A stretch of 64,000 nt of DNA from Streptomyces noursei (GTDB lineage: Bacteria; Actinomycetota; Actinomycetes; Streptomycetales; Streptomycetaceae): NCBI RefSeq assembly GCF_016917755.1, contig NZ_CP070326.1, positions 1,674,001 through 1,738,000 of the forward strand, written 5' to 3'. The translations under genes and the position numbers were made by a program. Of this stretch, positions 19,043-27,833 are shown in pieces (within the stretch, counting starts at the first letter, position 1; each line of letters begins with the position of its first letter). Under the pieces are notes generated by a model, which saw nothing but the letters and a program-made list of their open reading frames with translations, ran no database searches and had not been told where the DNA came from.

Positions 19043-19055
19043 GGCCCCGCACCTT

Positions 19056-19068
19056 ATGACAACGTCAT
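19056..19068. promoter_or_regulatory. Candidate TetR operator between the regulator and permease genes
   Basis: ATGAC-AAC-GTCAT, a perfect 5-bp inverted repeat with a 3-bp spacer, 14 bases upstream of the TetR start and 83 bases before the permease start. Its position would allow control of both directions. Short arms make this a moderate call. Confidence 0.45.
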
Positions 19069-19150
19069 TGACGTGTGAAGTGCGCGGGGGCTTTCATGTC
19101 CAGCCAACCGGCCATCCGGTCGGATTCCACACGAGTACGGCGGTGATCCA

Positions 19151-20659
19151 TTGACAGCCAAGGTCAAGGGCACGAGCACGGGCCGGGGAACGGAAAGCGG
19201 TGACCGCCCGGCCGCCATGGAACGGTCGCTCGGGGTCGGCGGCGCCGTGGTGATCGCCGCGTCGAGCACCGCGGCCACCAGCAGCATCGGCATCGGTCTG
19301 GGCCTGATGGCCGGGGTCGTCGGCCTGCACCTGCCGGCGATCATGCTGGTGGCCTTCCTGCCGGTGCTCGCCATCGCCGGCGCGTACGGGCGCCTCAACC
19401 GCGTCGAACCCGACGCCGGCAGCAGCTACCGCTGGGTGGGGCGCATCCTCAACCCCTGGTTGGGCTTCCTGACCGGCTGGCTCAACGTCGTCGGCACCGT
19501 CGTCTTCATGGCCTACACCACCGCCGTCACCGGCTCAGCCGTGCTCCAACTCCTCGGCGAGGCCGCCGTCCACCGCATCGGCGGCCTCGCGCTCGACCCG
19601 GACTCCACGCTCCAGTCGACCCTGATCGGCCTGGCCGTCCTGATCGCCGCCGCCCTGGTCGCCGTCCGGGGGCTCGACCTCGCCGCCCGGCTCCAGCGGT
19701 ACCTGCTGGTCTTCGAGTACGCGGTGCTGCTCGGCTTCTGCGGCTACGGCCTGATCGCCGGCGACCAGCCGTTCTCGATGGAGTGGTTCAACCCGTTCGC
19801 CCTCCCCTCGCTGGAGGCACTCGCCCAGGGCATGGTGCTGGCGGTGTTCTGCTACTGGGGCTTCGAATCGGTCTTCAGCGTCGGCGAGGAGGTCCGCACC
19901 GCGCGGGACGCCTCCCGCGGCGGCTTCCTGGCCCTGGCGATCATGATGCTGCTCTTCGTCTTCGCCGGCACCGCCTTCCAACGGGTCCTCCCACTGGGCG
20001 AGTTGGCCGACAACGGCGCGCACGGGCTCACCTACTTCGGCGCCAAACTGGCTCATCAGCCGCTCGCCGCACTGCCGTTGATCGCCCTGACCTTCTCGGC
20101 GGCGGCGTCGCTCCAGGCCGCGGTCATCCCCACGGCGCGCGGGATGTACGCGATGGGCCGCGACGGCACGCTCGGCCGGGTGTGGACCCGGCTCCACCCC
20201 CGCTACCGGACGCCCGCCGCCGGCACCCTGCTGATCACCGCGATCGCGAGCGTCCTCGCCGTGCTGTCGCTGGTCATCCCCACCGTCGGCGCGCTGATCT
20301 CCGCCGCGGTCAACGCCATCGGCATCGTCGTCGCGCTCTACTACGCCCTCACCGCGCTCGCCGCCGCGGTGCGCTTCCGCGCGCTGCTGCGCACCGCGCC
20401 CGCCGAGGCACTGCGCGTGGTCGTGGCACCACTGCTCGGCGCGCTCGCCCTGCTCGCCGTCGGCGGATACCTCTCCTGGGACTTCTACCGATCGGCGGAC
20501 CACTTCGAACTCGCCGCCGACAACGGCTGGTTCGAGCTCGCGGTGGTCGCGTTGATGCTCGTCTCGGGCCTGCTGGCCGCCGCCTGGTCCCGCTGGCACC
20601 GCCGCGCCCCCTACTTCACCGGGCGGCCGGACGCAGGGGCGCCCGCACCGACCGAATAA
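19151..20659 (+). CDS. APC-superfamily amino acid/amine permease
   Basis: 502 residues with about 12 hydrophobic membrane segments between residues 30 and 480. The opening resembles amino acid-polyamine-organocation carriers (SLGVGGAVVIAASSTAATSS, then DAGSSYRWVGR). It is an inner-membrane secondary transporter, probably importing the substrate of the amidohydrolase encoded 93 bases downstream. TTG 19151 and ATG 19217 are both possible starts; neither has a good ribosome binding site, and the ATG would remove 22 hydrophilic residues without harming TM1. It is divergent from the TetR gene. Confidence 0.88.
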   Translation: MTAKVKGTSTGRGTESGDRPAAMERSLGVGGAVVIAASSTAATSSIGIGLGLMAGVVGLHLPAIMLVAFLPVLAIAGAYGRLNRVEPDAGSSYRWVGRILNPWLGFLTGWLNVVGTVVFMAYTTAVTGSAVLQLLGEAAVHRIGGLALDPDSTLQSTLIGLAVLIAAALVAVRGLDLAARLQRYLLVFEYAVLLGFCGYGLIAGDQPFSMEWFNPFALPSLEALAQGMVLAVFCYWGFESVFSVGEEVRTARDASRGGFLALAIMMLLFVFAGTAFQRVLPLGELADNGAHGLTYFGAKLAHQPLAALPLIALTFSAAASLQAAVIPTARGMYAMGRDGTLGRVWTRLHPRYRTPAAGTLLITAIASVLAVLSLVIPTVGALISAAVNAIGIVVALYYALTALAAAVRFRALLRTAPAEALRVVVAPLLGALALLAVGGYLSWDFYRSADHFELAADNGWFELAVVALMLVSGLLAAAWSRWHRRAPYFTGRPDAGAPAPTE

Positions 20660-20752
20660 CCGCCCCCCGATCCGCCTCCCCCTGTACTGCTTGTACCGCC
20701 GTACCGCCGCGGACCGCACCCGGTCCGCCGACCCGACTGGAGTACCCCCCCC

Positions 20753-22390
20753 ATGCCCAAGGCCGACCTGGTCTTCACCCACGGTCCCGTACACACCGGG
20801 GACGCCGCCCGCACCCGGGCCAGCAGCCTGGCCGTCACCGGCGAGCGGATCACCGCCGTCGGCCACGACGAGGTCCGGGAGCTGATCGGCCCCGGAACCG
20901 AAGTGGTCGACCTCAGCGGCAGGTTGCTGCTGCCCGGCTTCCAGGACGCACACGTCCACGCCGTCTTCGGCGGCCTGGAGCTCGCCGAGTGCGACCTCAC
21001 CGGAACGAACGACGCCGATGCCTCCCTGCGGCGGATCCGCGAGTTCGCCGACGCCCACCCGGAGCGGACCTGGATCACCGGCGGCGGCTGGTCGCTGGAG
21101 AGCTTCGCCGGCGGCCTGCCGACCCGCCAACTCCTCGACTCCGTGGTACCGGACCGCCCGGTCTACCTCCCCAACCGCGACCACCACGGCGCCTGGGTCA
21201 ACACCCGCGCGCTCGAACTGGCCGGCATCACCAAGGACACCCCCGACCCGTCCGACGGGCGGATCGAGCGCGAGAGCGACGGCACGCCGAGCGGTGTCCT
21301 CCAGGAGGGCGCCACCGGCCTGTTCGCCGCGGTCCTGCCGCAGCGGACCGCCGCCGACCGCCTGGCCGGCCTGCTGCGCGCCCAGGAACTGCTGCACTCC
21401 CTCGGCATCACCGGCTGGCAGGACGCCCTGCTCGGCGCCTTCCACGGGCAGGCCGACCCGTCGGACGCCTATCTCACCGCCGCCCGCGAGGGCAGCCTGA
21501 CCGCCCGCGTCACCGGCGCGCTCTGGTGGGACCGCGCCCGCGGCGCCGAGCAGATCCCCGAACTCGTCACGCGGCGCGCCGAGTTGGCCCACGGACGGTT
21601 CCGGGCCGGCGCGATCAAGATCATGCAGGACGGCATCGCCGAGAACTTCACCGCCGCGATGACCAGCCCCTACCTCGACGCCTGCGGCTGCGCGACCACC
21701 AACACCGGCCTGAGCTTCGTCGACCCCACGGCGCTGCGCCAGTACGTCACCGCACTCGACGCACTGGACTTCCAGGTCCACTTCCACGCCCTCGGCGACC
21801 GCGCCGTCCGCGAGGCCCTCGACGCCATCGAGGCGGCCCGCGCGGCCAACGGCCGCCGCACCGCCCGGCACCACCTCGCCCACCTCCAGGTCGTCCACCC
21901 CGACGACCTCGACCGCTTCGCCCGGCTCGGCGCCATCGCCAACATCCAGCCGCTCTGGGCCGCCCACGAACCCCAGATGGACGAGCTGACCATCCCCTTC
22001 CTCGGCCCCGAACGCGCCGGCTGGCAGTACCCGTTCGGCGCCTTGCTGCGGGCCGGCGCCACCCTCGCGGCCGGCAGCGACTGGCCCGTCAGCAGCCCCG
22101 ACCCGCTCGCCGGCCTCCATGTCGCCGTCAACCGCCAGGAGCCCGACGCCACCGACGACCGGGTCTTCCTCCCCGAGCAGCGCCTCGACCTCAGCACCGC
22201 CGTCGCCGCCTACACCGCGGGCTCGGCGCACGTCAACGGCCTCGACGACGCCGGCACGCTCCAGGTCGGCCACCTCGCCGACCTGGTCGTCCTCGACCGG
22301 GACGTCTTCACCGCCCCGCCCCAGGAGATCGCCCGGGCCACCGTCCTCCAGACGTACGTCGGCGGGGTACGGGTGTACACGGCCGACTGA
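20753..22390 (+). CDS. Amidohydrolase of the YtcJ / Amidohydrolase_3 group
   Basis: 545 residues. Metal-dependent hydrolase of the urease superfamily. Motifs: DAHVH (about 63-67) for the first metal, IKIMQDGIAENFT with a lysine near 288, HFHALGDRA for metal-binding histidines, and AAGSDWPVSS with the catalytic Asp. Relatives include N-substituted formamide deformylase and uncharacterised YtcJ proteins. It probably hydrolyses an N-acyl or cyclic amide delivered by the upstream permease; the pair lies in one transcription unit controlled by the divergent TetR. Cytosolic. The substrate is not deducible. Confidence 0.86.
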   Translation: MPKADLVFTHGPVHTGDAARTRASSLAVTGERITAVGHDEVRELIGPGTEVVDLSGRLLLPGFQDAHVHAVFGGLELAECDLTGTNDADASLRRIREFADAHPERTWITGGGWSLESFAGGLPTRQLLDSVVPDRPVYLPNRDHHGAWVNTRALELAGITKDTPDPSDGRIERESDGTPSGVLQEGATGLFAAVLPQRTAADRLAGLLRAQELLHSLGITGWQDALLGAFHGQADPSDAYLTAAREGSLTARVTGALWWDRARGAEQIPELVTRRAELAHGRFRAGAIKIMQDGIAENFTAAMTSPYLDACGCATTNTGLSFVDPTALRQYVTALDALDFQVHFHALGDRAVREALDAIEAARAANGRRTARHHLAHLQVVHPDDLDRFARLGAIANIQPLWAAHEPQMDELTIPFLGPERAGWQYPFGALLRAGATLAAGSDWPVSSPDPLAGLHVAVNRQEPDATDDRVFLPEQRLDLSTAVAAYTAGSAHVNGLDDAGTLQVGHLADLVVLDRDVFTAPPQEIARATVLQTYVGGVRVYTAD

Positions 22391-22527
22391 CCCGGGCCGC
22401 ACCCGTGGCGCGGGCGGAGGGGGGCGGCCGGTGGTCGTCGCCCCGGCCCCCGCGCCCACTTCCGCCGGCCCTTCGGCGCGCACGATCGGGCCGGAGCTGG
22501 TCTGCTGGAGGAGGAGGACGGGGGGCC

Positions 22528-22550
22528 CGCGCGCCGGACGCCGGCGTGCG
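22528..22550. terminator. Hairpin after the amidohydrolase operon
   Basis: Arms 22528-22537 and 22541-22550 pair at 9 of 10 positions around ACG, 138 bases downstream of the amidohydrolase stop. The rest of the 278-base gap (22391-22668) shows nothing recognisable apart from G-rich stretches. Confidence 0.4.
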
Positions 22551-22668
22551 CCGACCGAGGACAACGCGATATCTCCAGGTCACCGCCGGCGGCGGGCCCC
22601 GGGACCGCCGCCGGGGGTGACGTGCGGAACGACCCCTTCGACCCTCCGGATCGAGGCGAACCTGAGCG

Positions 22669-23283
22669 ATGAGCACCGCACGGGACCTGATGATCACCGC
22701 CGTGGACGTGGCGCCCGGCCACCACGTGGAACAGGGCAACCTGTCACTGGCGCTCGCCGGGGCCGAGGTGATCGACCTCCTCGATGCCCAGGCCCTCACC
22801 CTGGACGACGATCGCATCGTGCCGGGCTACCGCCCCAACACGGACGATCCCCTGCTGGACCGGGCCGCGGCGGACCTGGTCCGCGAGACGCCCTACGAGT
22901 CGGTCGAGGACTGGCTGTGGCGCCGCGGCCGCGGCCTGTCCGCGACCTATCTGGCGACCCTGGAAGCGGAAGGGCTGCTCAGTCGGCAGCGCCGCCGCGG
23001 GATCCCCCTGCGGGCCGGCCAGATCGTGCTGGCCGATTCCCCGCAGCGACGCGCCGCGGCACACCGTCGGGCCGCCGACGAGCCCGTCCTGACCGCCCTC
23101 GCGGCGGCCCTCGGGCTCCACGGCGAGGACCGGACGGAGGCCGCGAACCCCCCGGGGGTGGACGACGACGGCGTGGACACCGTGCTGGCCGCCGTCCACG
23201 GCGCACTGATGCACCTGGAGGCCATGCGGCAACGGCGCGCGATCGAGCAGGCCGCCTTCGACAACATCTGGCGCGGCGACTGA
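22669..23283 (+). CDS. GPP34-family (Golgi phosphoprotein 3-like) protein
   Basis: 204 residues. Opens STARDLMITAVDVAPG and continues LSLALAGAEVIDLL, PYESVEDWLWRRGRGLSATY and LEAEGLLSRQRRRGIPLRAG, all hallmarks of the GPP34 fold. In eukaryotes GOLPH3 binds PI4P at the Golgi; bacterial copies are frequent in Streptomyces and their roles are unclear. Cytosolic or peripheral at the membrane. The last 50 residues form an acidic linker and a helix. No ribosome binding site of strength precedes ATG 22669 (GAGCGATG). Confidence 0.85.
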   Translation: MSTARDLMITAVDVAPGHHVEQGNLSLALAGAEVIDLLDAQALTLDDDRIVPGYRPNTDDPLLDRAAADLVRETPYESVEDWLWRRGRGLSATYLATLEAEGLLSRQRRRGIPLRAGQIVLADSPQRRAAAHRRAADEPVLTALAAALGLHGEDRTEAANPPGVDDDGVDTVLAAVHGALMHLEAMRQRRAIEQAAFDNIWRGD

Positions 23284-23285
23284 CG

Positions 23286-23570
23286 CGGACCGCGGAAGAC
23301 CGCCGGGCGTTCGCCATCGACCACGTCGAATGCCGCGGCGGGGAGAACTTCCTGAAGATCTGGTCGCACAGCGACGGCCGCGACAGCGTGGACTGCTACG
23401 CGAACCGCGGGAGGACCGACTTCGGCGGGTGGTGGGTCGACAGGATCTCCACGGGCAACAACGACCTGATCTACTACGACGAGAACGGCGATTCGGTGAA
23501 GATCGAACGGTGGCACGACATCACGTTCCCGAACCGTCCGCCGAAGGTCACCGCCATCGAAATCCTCTGA
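23286..23570 (+). pseudogene. 5'-truncated beta/gamma-crystallin-like (Streptomyces killer toxin-like) gene
   Basis: Frame encodes AIDHVECRGGENFLKIWSH, then DSVDCYANRGRTDFGGWWVD and RISTGNNDLIYYDENGDSVK, ending VTAIEIL. This matches small secreted Streptomyces crystallin-fold proteins, including the killer toxin-like protein SKLP. The normal signal peptide and start codon are absent: the domain begins immediately after the GPP34 stop in another frame, and no ATG, GTG or TTG with a ribosome binding site is available. It therefore seems to be a remnant, or it could be expressed only by frameshift from GPP34. The domain itself looks intact, with both cysteines kept. Confidence 0.7.
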
Positions 23571-23588
23571 CGAAGCGACAGATCGCTT

Positions 23589-23624
23589 GCCAGGACGGCT
23601 CTTTGACCGACTGTCCGTCCTGGC
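23589..23624. terminator. Hairpin downstream of the crystallin remnant
   Basis: GCCAGGACGG (23589-23598) pairs perfectly with 23615-23624 around a 16-base loop, 18 bases after the remnant's stop. Confidence 0.5.
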
Positions 23625-24000
23625 CACCGCCCCAGGTCGGCCGAGCATGACAGTTCCGTAGCGGGAATCCGCTCGCACCCTGGCCACCGGTGCCGGCAAC
23701 TCCTCCCCGGCGTGGCCGGCACCAGTCGGTGGAGCAGTCGCCGCACGCCGCGAGTCGTCGTTCTGCTGTCCCGATGCCCCGAGTCGGAGATTCTCCGGCC
23801 GTGGCCCGAGACCCTGCGGGGCGGACGCTCGCGACCCGCCTCGGAGGCGCACGCCCGCCCGTATCTTGCGATCCCGTGCGCCCTGTCATGCCGGACTTCA
23901 GGTGTTGTACGGTTTTTGCTCGACATGCGCCCCTTTCCCAACGGACGCTCTTCGGCCGCTTCGTTGGGGCCCGCGCACCCGCCGACGGGGGAGCTCGCCT
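23625..24000. other. Intergenic stretch without a recognised gene
   Basis: 376 bases between the crystallin remnant and the SDR gene. Short open frames on both strands show no family resemblance or ribosome binding sites. The last 15 bases hold the GGGGGAG ribosome binding site of the SDR gene. A promoter for that gene should lie here, but no convincing -35/-10 pair was found. Confidence 0.4.
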
Positions 24001-24792
24001 GTGGCTGACCGGCCCTATCCCTACCGATCCGCGCTGATCACCGGCGCCTCCAGCGGCATCGGAACGGCCGTGGCCAGGCAGTTGGCGGCCCGGGGCGTCA
24101 CCCTGGTGCTCGTCGCCCGCCGGGAGCCGCTGCTGCGGGACCTCGCCGAGGAACTGCGCCGTGCGCACGGCGTCGAGGTGGAGGTCCTGCCGGCGGACCT
24201 CACCGACACCGAAGCGCTGACGCGGGTGGAGGCCCGTCTGACCGACGCGGCCCGGCCGGTCGAGCTCCTGGTCAACAACGCCGGTTCCGGGGCGGTGGGC
24301 GTCTTCGCCAACCTCCCGGTGGACCACGAGGAGGCCACCGTACGGCTGAACAGCCAGGCAGCGGTGCGGCTCACCCGGTGCGTGCTGTCGCGGATGCGGG
24401 CGGACGGGCACGGCGGAATCCTCAACGTCTCGTCCCTCACGGGCGAGTTGCCCTCACCTTCGCTGGCCACCTACTCCGCGACCAAGGCGTTCCTCACCCA
24501 CTTCTCGGAGGCCCTGGCCATCGAGAACCGCGGCGCAGGCATCCACGTCACCGCGCTGCTTCCCGGCTTGACCAGGACCGACTACTTCGCCTCGAACGGC
24601 CTCACCGCCGCCTGGGTGCCGGGGTTCTGCTGGCTGGCGGCGGAGCAGGTCGCCGCCGCCGGCCTCAAAGCCGTCGCCGCCGGCAGCGGGCGTTGCGTGC
24701 CCGGGGCTCCCTACAAGGTCGCGGCGGCGCTGCTCCCCCTCACTCCCCGCCCCCTCAAACGAGCCCTGGGACGCTACCTCTGGCGTCGGTGA
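24001..24792 (+). CDS. Short-chain dehydrogenase/reductase
   Basis: 263 residues starting at GTG 24001, with GGGGGAG 8 bases upstream. Classical SDR motifs: TGASSGIG for the nucleotide-binding Rossmann turn, NNAG, catalytic Ser in NVSSLTG, and YSATK with Tyr and Lys. An oxidoreductase acting on a carbonyl or hydroxyl group with NAD(P)(H); the substrate is unknown. The C-terminal tail (about 200-263) resembles the DltE/YqjQ-type group of SDRs. The 3' end overlaps the convergent ATP-grasp gene by 38 bases. Confidence 0.9.
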   Translation: MADRPYPYRSALITGASSGIGTAVARQLAARGVTLVLVARREPLLRDLAEELRRAHGVEVEVLPADLTDTEALTRVEARLTDAARPVELLVNNAGSGAVGVFANLPVDHEEATVRLNSQAAVRLTRCVLSRMRADGHGGILNVSSLTGELPSPSLATYSATKAFLTHFSEALAIENRGAGIHVTALLPGLTRTDYFASNGLTAAWVPGFCWLAAEQVAAAGLKAVAAGSGRCVPGAPYKVAAALLPLTPRPLKRALGRYLWRR

Positions 24793-25801
24793 GGCCGCCC
24801 GCGCCGCCTCCCGCCGCCGTCGCCCGGCCGGTGGCGGCATCCCCGCGCGGCGCCCCGGCCCCGACCCCGGCCCCGGCCCCGGCCCCGGCCCCGGCCAGGA
24901 GCTTCTCGACGGCGGCGAGGATCGCGGGCATCACCGTGGTCATACGGGGCCGCCAGCCGGGTACCGCATTGACCTCGCAGAGGGTGTGCCCGCCGTCGGC
25001 GGTGAAGAGCAGATCGACCCCCGCGACGGTCAGGCCGAGCGCGCGGGCGGCCCGGACCGCCAGGGCCTCGCCCTCCGGATAGCGGCCCGGGCACAACTCG
25101 GCGGAGGCGCCCCGGGCGAGGTTGGAGGCGAGGGACCCGTCGCGGGAGCTGCGGATCTGCGCCGCGACCGGCTCACCGTCCACGACGATCACCCGCAGAT
25201 CCCGACCGTGGGAGGGGGCGACGTACTCCTGGAGGATCAGCGGCACGTCCTGGGCGAGGCTGCCCGACAGCGACTGCAGCATCTCCGCGTCCGGGGCCAG
25301 GAACACATGCGCGCCGTTGCGCCCGTTGACGCTCTTCACCACGCACGGCGTCTCGACCTGAGGGCTGCGCACCACCCCGGCGAAGGGCGCGGTGGCGTAC
25401 GACAGGGAATCGGGCACCGGCAGTCCGGCGGAGACCAGCTCCTGGAACTGCCAGATCTTGTTGCCGCAGAGTTGGTGGGCCGCCGCCGAGTTGATCAGGA
25501 CGGCCCCCAGGTGCTCCAGGTGCCGGAGCAGGGTCAGTTCGCGGTGCTGCGCCATGGAGCCGGGTGTCTGCCGCACCAGGACGACCTTGGGCGGCGGGAC
25601 GTCCTGGCCGCCCAGGTTCCGCAGCACCAACCGGCCGTCCCGCACGCCGAAGAGGAGCTCATCGGAATGCCAGACGGCGAAGCGCGGCCCGTACGCTTCC
25701 TCCAGTGCCTGGCTCAGGGCCCGGGTCGCCCTCATCAGCGGCGCCGGGTGTTCCCGCGCCAGCACCCAGACCTCGGCCGGTGCGTCGATCGCCGACGGCA
25801 T
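24755..25801 (-). CDS. RimK-like ATP-grasp ligase
   Basis: 348 residues. ATP-grasp features: KIWQFQEL, CVVKSVNGRNGAHVF, LILQEY, RDLRVIVVDG, SNLARGA, GVDLLF and CEVNAVPGWRP, the last containing the metal-binding Glu and Asn. Such enzymes ligate an amino group to a carboxyl, using ATP (RimK adds glutamate). Residues 1-95 form a preATP-grasp domain. The last 40 residues are a low-complexity Gly/Ala tail encoded by GGGGCC repeats and are probably disordered. ATG 25801 follows AGGAGCAGGGG. Upstream, 25802-26059 has no gene. The substrate is unknown. Confidence 0.86.
   Translation of the reverse strand: MPSAIDAPAEVWVLAREHPAPLMRATRALSQALEEAYGPRFAVWHSDELLFGVRDGRLVLRNLGGQDVPPPKVVLVRQTPGSMAQHRELTLLRHLEHLGAVLINSAAAHQLCGNKIWQFQELVSAGLPVPDSLSYATAPFAGVVRSPQVETPCVVKSVNGRNGAHVFLAPDAEMLQSLSGSLAQDVPLILQEYVAPSHGRDLRVIVVDGEPVAAQIRSSRDGSLASNLARGASAELCPGRYPEGEALAVRAARALGLTVAGVDLLFTADGGHTLCEVNAVPGWRPRMTTVMPAILAAVEKLLAGAGAGAGAGVGAGAPRGDAATGRATAAGGGAGGLTDARGSVPGLV
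24854..24897 (-). repeat. Hexanucleotide GGGGCC tandem repeat inside the ATP-grasp gene
   Basis: About seven near-perfect GGGGCC units on the minus strand, one of them GGGGTC. In frame they encode alternating Gly-Ala. Such repeats can form G-quadruplexes and change length by slippage; each unit adds two residues. Confidence 0.85.
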
Positions 25802-26059
25802 CCCCTGCTCCTCTTCCCTAGCTGACCGCTGGAGCCGGCAGGAGCCTCTCCCGGCCCGACCGGCGAACGTTCGGTACGCCCTTCGCCGGACTGCGCCACC
25901 GCTTGCCCGCGACGATCCGCGAGCCCGACACCTCCGAGCGTAATGGTGGCGCGGGGCCTGACAGGGTGTGACCGGCCACGGAGCCGCGAGCGGGGCCCGC
26001 AGACCGACGGACCGACCACCCCGCCCTCCGGGCGAACGACGGAACTTCGCGGACACGAC

Positions 26060-26413
26060 CTAGGCGGTCCGTTCGGTGGCGTCGATCGCCCGGCGGAGGG
26101 TCAGCCGGGCCTGCGCCAATTCCTCGGCGCGCCGGTCGAGGTGGGCGAGCTGGGCGCGGAGCTTGTCCAGGACTCCGGGGCAGGGGCGCAGCGAGCCGTC
26201 CGCCAGGCCGCACGGCAGCACCTGCCGGATCAGGGTGGTGGGCAGTCCGGCCGCGAGCAGGGCCCGGATCTGACGGACCGTCTGTTCCGCCGCGTCGTCG
26301 TAGTCGCGGTACCCGTTGGCGAGTCGGCGCGAGGCGAGCAGGCCCACGCGCTCGTAGTACCGAAGCAGGCGCTCGCTCGTTCCGGTGCGCCTCGCCAGTT
26401 GCCCGATCAGCAT
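26060..26413 (-). CDS. MerR-family transcriptional regulator
   Basis: 117 residues. Opens MLIGQLARRTGTSERLLRYY, followed by ERVGLLASRRLANGYRDYDD: a canonical MerR winged HTH. The coiled-coil dimerisation helix runs about 80-117. A CPGVLDK cysteine and an upstream Cys in LPCGLADG might bind a metal or sense thiols, but no known metal-loop signature is present. MerR proteins distort promoters with 19-20 bp spacers. The target is not obvious; a possible MerR-type promoter at 29731 is 3.3 kb away. Confidence 0.88.
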   Translation of the reverse strand: MLIGQLARRTGTSERLLRYYERVGLLASRRLANGYRDYDDAAEQTVRQIRALLAAGLPTTLIRQVLPCGLADGSLRPCPGVLDKLRAQLAHLDRRAEELAQARLTLRRAIDATERTA

Positions 26414-26516
26414 CGCTCCCGCTCCCCGTCCGGGTCGACCTTGCCCCGACGCCAGGCACCAACACCGTTCGCGGCGCCGGCATTCCCCCGCCGCGCGGCC
26501 CGTTGGCGGCCCGGCG

Positions 26517-26822
26517 TCAGGCGTCCGCGTCGAGGGTGAGCACGGTGCGCAGCAGGTCCGGGAACCGCTCGTCGAATTCGGGGCGCAGCGAGACCCAGCA
26601 GCGGGTGCCCTCCGGTCGGCTGTGGGTGATGCCGCCCTGGCGGAGCTTCTTCATGTGGTGGCTGAGCGTGGACTGTGCGACGCCGAGGTCGAAGTCGCCG
26701 GCCGGGTGTTCCCGGCCGTCGGTCAGTACGCGCACGATCGCCCGGCGGGTCGGATCGGCCAGCGCGGCGAGGGCGTCGGACAGCGAGACCGAGGACAGCT
26801 GCGGATGGTCGAGGGAGCGCAT
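26517..26822 (-). CDS. ArsR-family transcriptional repressor
   Basis: 101 residues with one winged HTH: ALADPTRRAIVRVL, then DFDLGVAQSTLSHHMKKLRQ and GITHSRPEGTRCWVSLR. No CxC-type metal site in the recognition helix, so a metal sensor is unlikely; this group commonly controls oxidoreductases or stress genes. It is divergent from the NIPSNAP-family gene. A perfect 10-bp-arm palindrome lies 18 bases from its start, well placed for autoregulation and control of the neighbour. Confidence 0.9.
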   Translation of the reverse strand: MRSLDHPQLSSVSLSDALAALADPTRRAIVRVLTDGREHPAGDFDLGVAQSTLSHHMKKLRQGGITHSRPEGTRCWVSLRPEFDERFPDLLRTVLTLDADA

Positions 26823-26839
26823 GGCACCAGTCTAGGCAT

Positions 26840-26868
26840 TACATCGATGATCGACGAACATCGATGTA
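26840..26868. promoter_or_regulatory. ArsR operator: perfect inverted repeat between divergent genes
   Basis: TACATCGATG (26840-26849) and CATCGATGTA (26859-26868) are perfect inverted arms around a 9-base spacer. Each arm also contains ATCGAT. Location between the ArsR start (26822) and the NIPSNAP start (26926) makes it the best operator candidate in the window. Confidence 0.78.
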
Positions 26869-26925
26869 TGGTCGGACGGGAGCACGGACAACGACCACCG
26901 CACGAGACTGCGACAGGGGAACGTC

Positions 26926-27246
26926 ATGATCGTCGACCACCGCGTGTACACCGTCCGGCCCACCCGCGTGGCGGACTGGGTGGCGCTCTACCGGGAGAAG
27001 GGCTACCCGCTCCAGGAGCGGTACCTCGGCCGGTGCGTGGGGTGGTACGTCCCGGTCGAAGGCCGGCACGACCAGGTCGTCCACCTCTGGGCCTACGAGG
27101 ACCAGGCCGACCGGGAACGCCGCCGGGCGGCGCTGTACGCCGACCCGGAGTGGCAGGCATATCTGGCCGAAATGAAGCGTGCGGACCTGCTGCTCACCAT
27201 GGAGAACCGGATCCTCGCACCGACCGACTTCTCCCCCGTGCCGTGA
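26926..27246 (+). CDS. NIPSNAP-family protein
   Basis: 106 residues: MIVDHRVYTVRPTRVADWVA, LYREKGYPLQERYLG, GWYVPVEGRHDQVVHLWAYE. A ferredoxin-like dimeric alpha/beta-barrel of the NIPSNAP group (related to ABM and EthD folds). The biochemical role is usually unknown; bacterial copies often sit by oxidoreductases. ATG 26926 follows AGGGGAACGTC. It is divergent from the ArsR gene and probably repressed by it. A truncated SDR follows 70 bases later and may once have been part of the same operon. Confidence 0.85.
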   Translation: MIVDHRVYTVRPTRVADWVALYREKGYPLQERYLGRCVGWYVPVEGRHDQVVHLWAYEDQADRERRRAALYADPEWQAYLAEMKRADLLLTMENRILAPTDFSPVP

Positions 27247-27318
27247 CCACCACGGCCCCGGCCGCCGACGGCTCTGCCCGGTAGCGCCGATCCCAGGACG
27301 AGGAAACCACTGGCTGAC

Positions 27319-27833
27319 CGCACCGCCCGGCGGACGGCGGACTGGACGTGCTGATCAACAACGCCGGTGTCGAAGTGCGGGGGCCGGACGGCGGGGTGGC
27401 CGGCGCCGCGGACGTGACCGCCGACATCATGCGGCAGGTGTTCGAGACCAACGTCTTCGGCATGGTGCGCGTCAGCCAGACCGTCCTGCCGCTGCTGCAG
27501 CGGTCCGCGGCGCCGGTCGTGGTCAACGTCAGCAGCGGCCTGGCCTCGCTGGCCCGCGCCAGCACCCCGGACGCGCCGGGGTACGCCTACCCGGGCGTCG
27601 CCTATCCGGCGTCGAAGGCCGCGGTCAACATGATCACGGTGCGGTACGCCAAGGCGTTCCCCAACATCCGGATCAATGCGGTGGAGCCCGGTTACACCGC
27701 GACCGACCTGAACGCACACGCCGGCACGCAGACCGTCGAGGAGGGCGCCGAGATCATCGTCCGCATGGCGCAGGTGACGCCCGACGGCCCCACCGGCGGC
27801 TACTTCGACGCCGCGGGCCCGCTCCCGTGGTGA
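27319..27833 (+). pseudogene. 5'-truncated short-chain dehydrogenase
   Basis: Frame from an in-frame TGA (27316-27318) to 27833 reads ADGGLDVLINNAGVEVRGPD, then VNVSSGLASLAR and the catalytic YPASKAAVNM, ending FDAAGPLPW. About 75 N-terminal residues, including the TGxxxGIG cofactor loop, are missing and the stop blocks extension. A GTG at 27348 (V of DVL) has no ribosome binding site. Such a protein could not bind NAD(P) normally. The 3' part is otherwise undamaged. Confidence 0.75.

Noticed and set aside
19143..19153. GTG start for the permease
   Set aside because: GTG at 19143 is in a different frame and followed by a stop.
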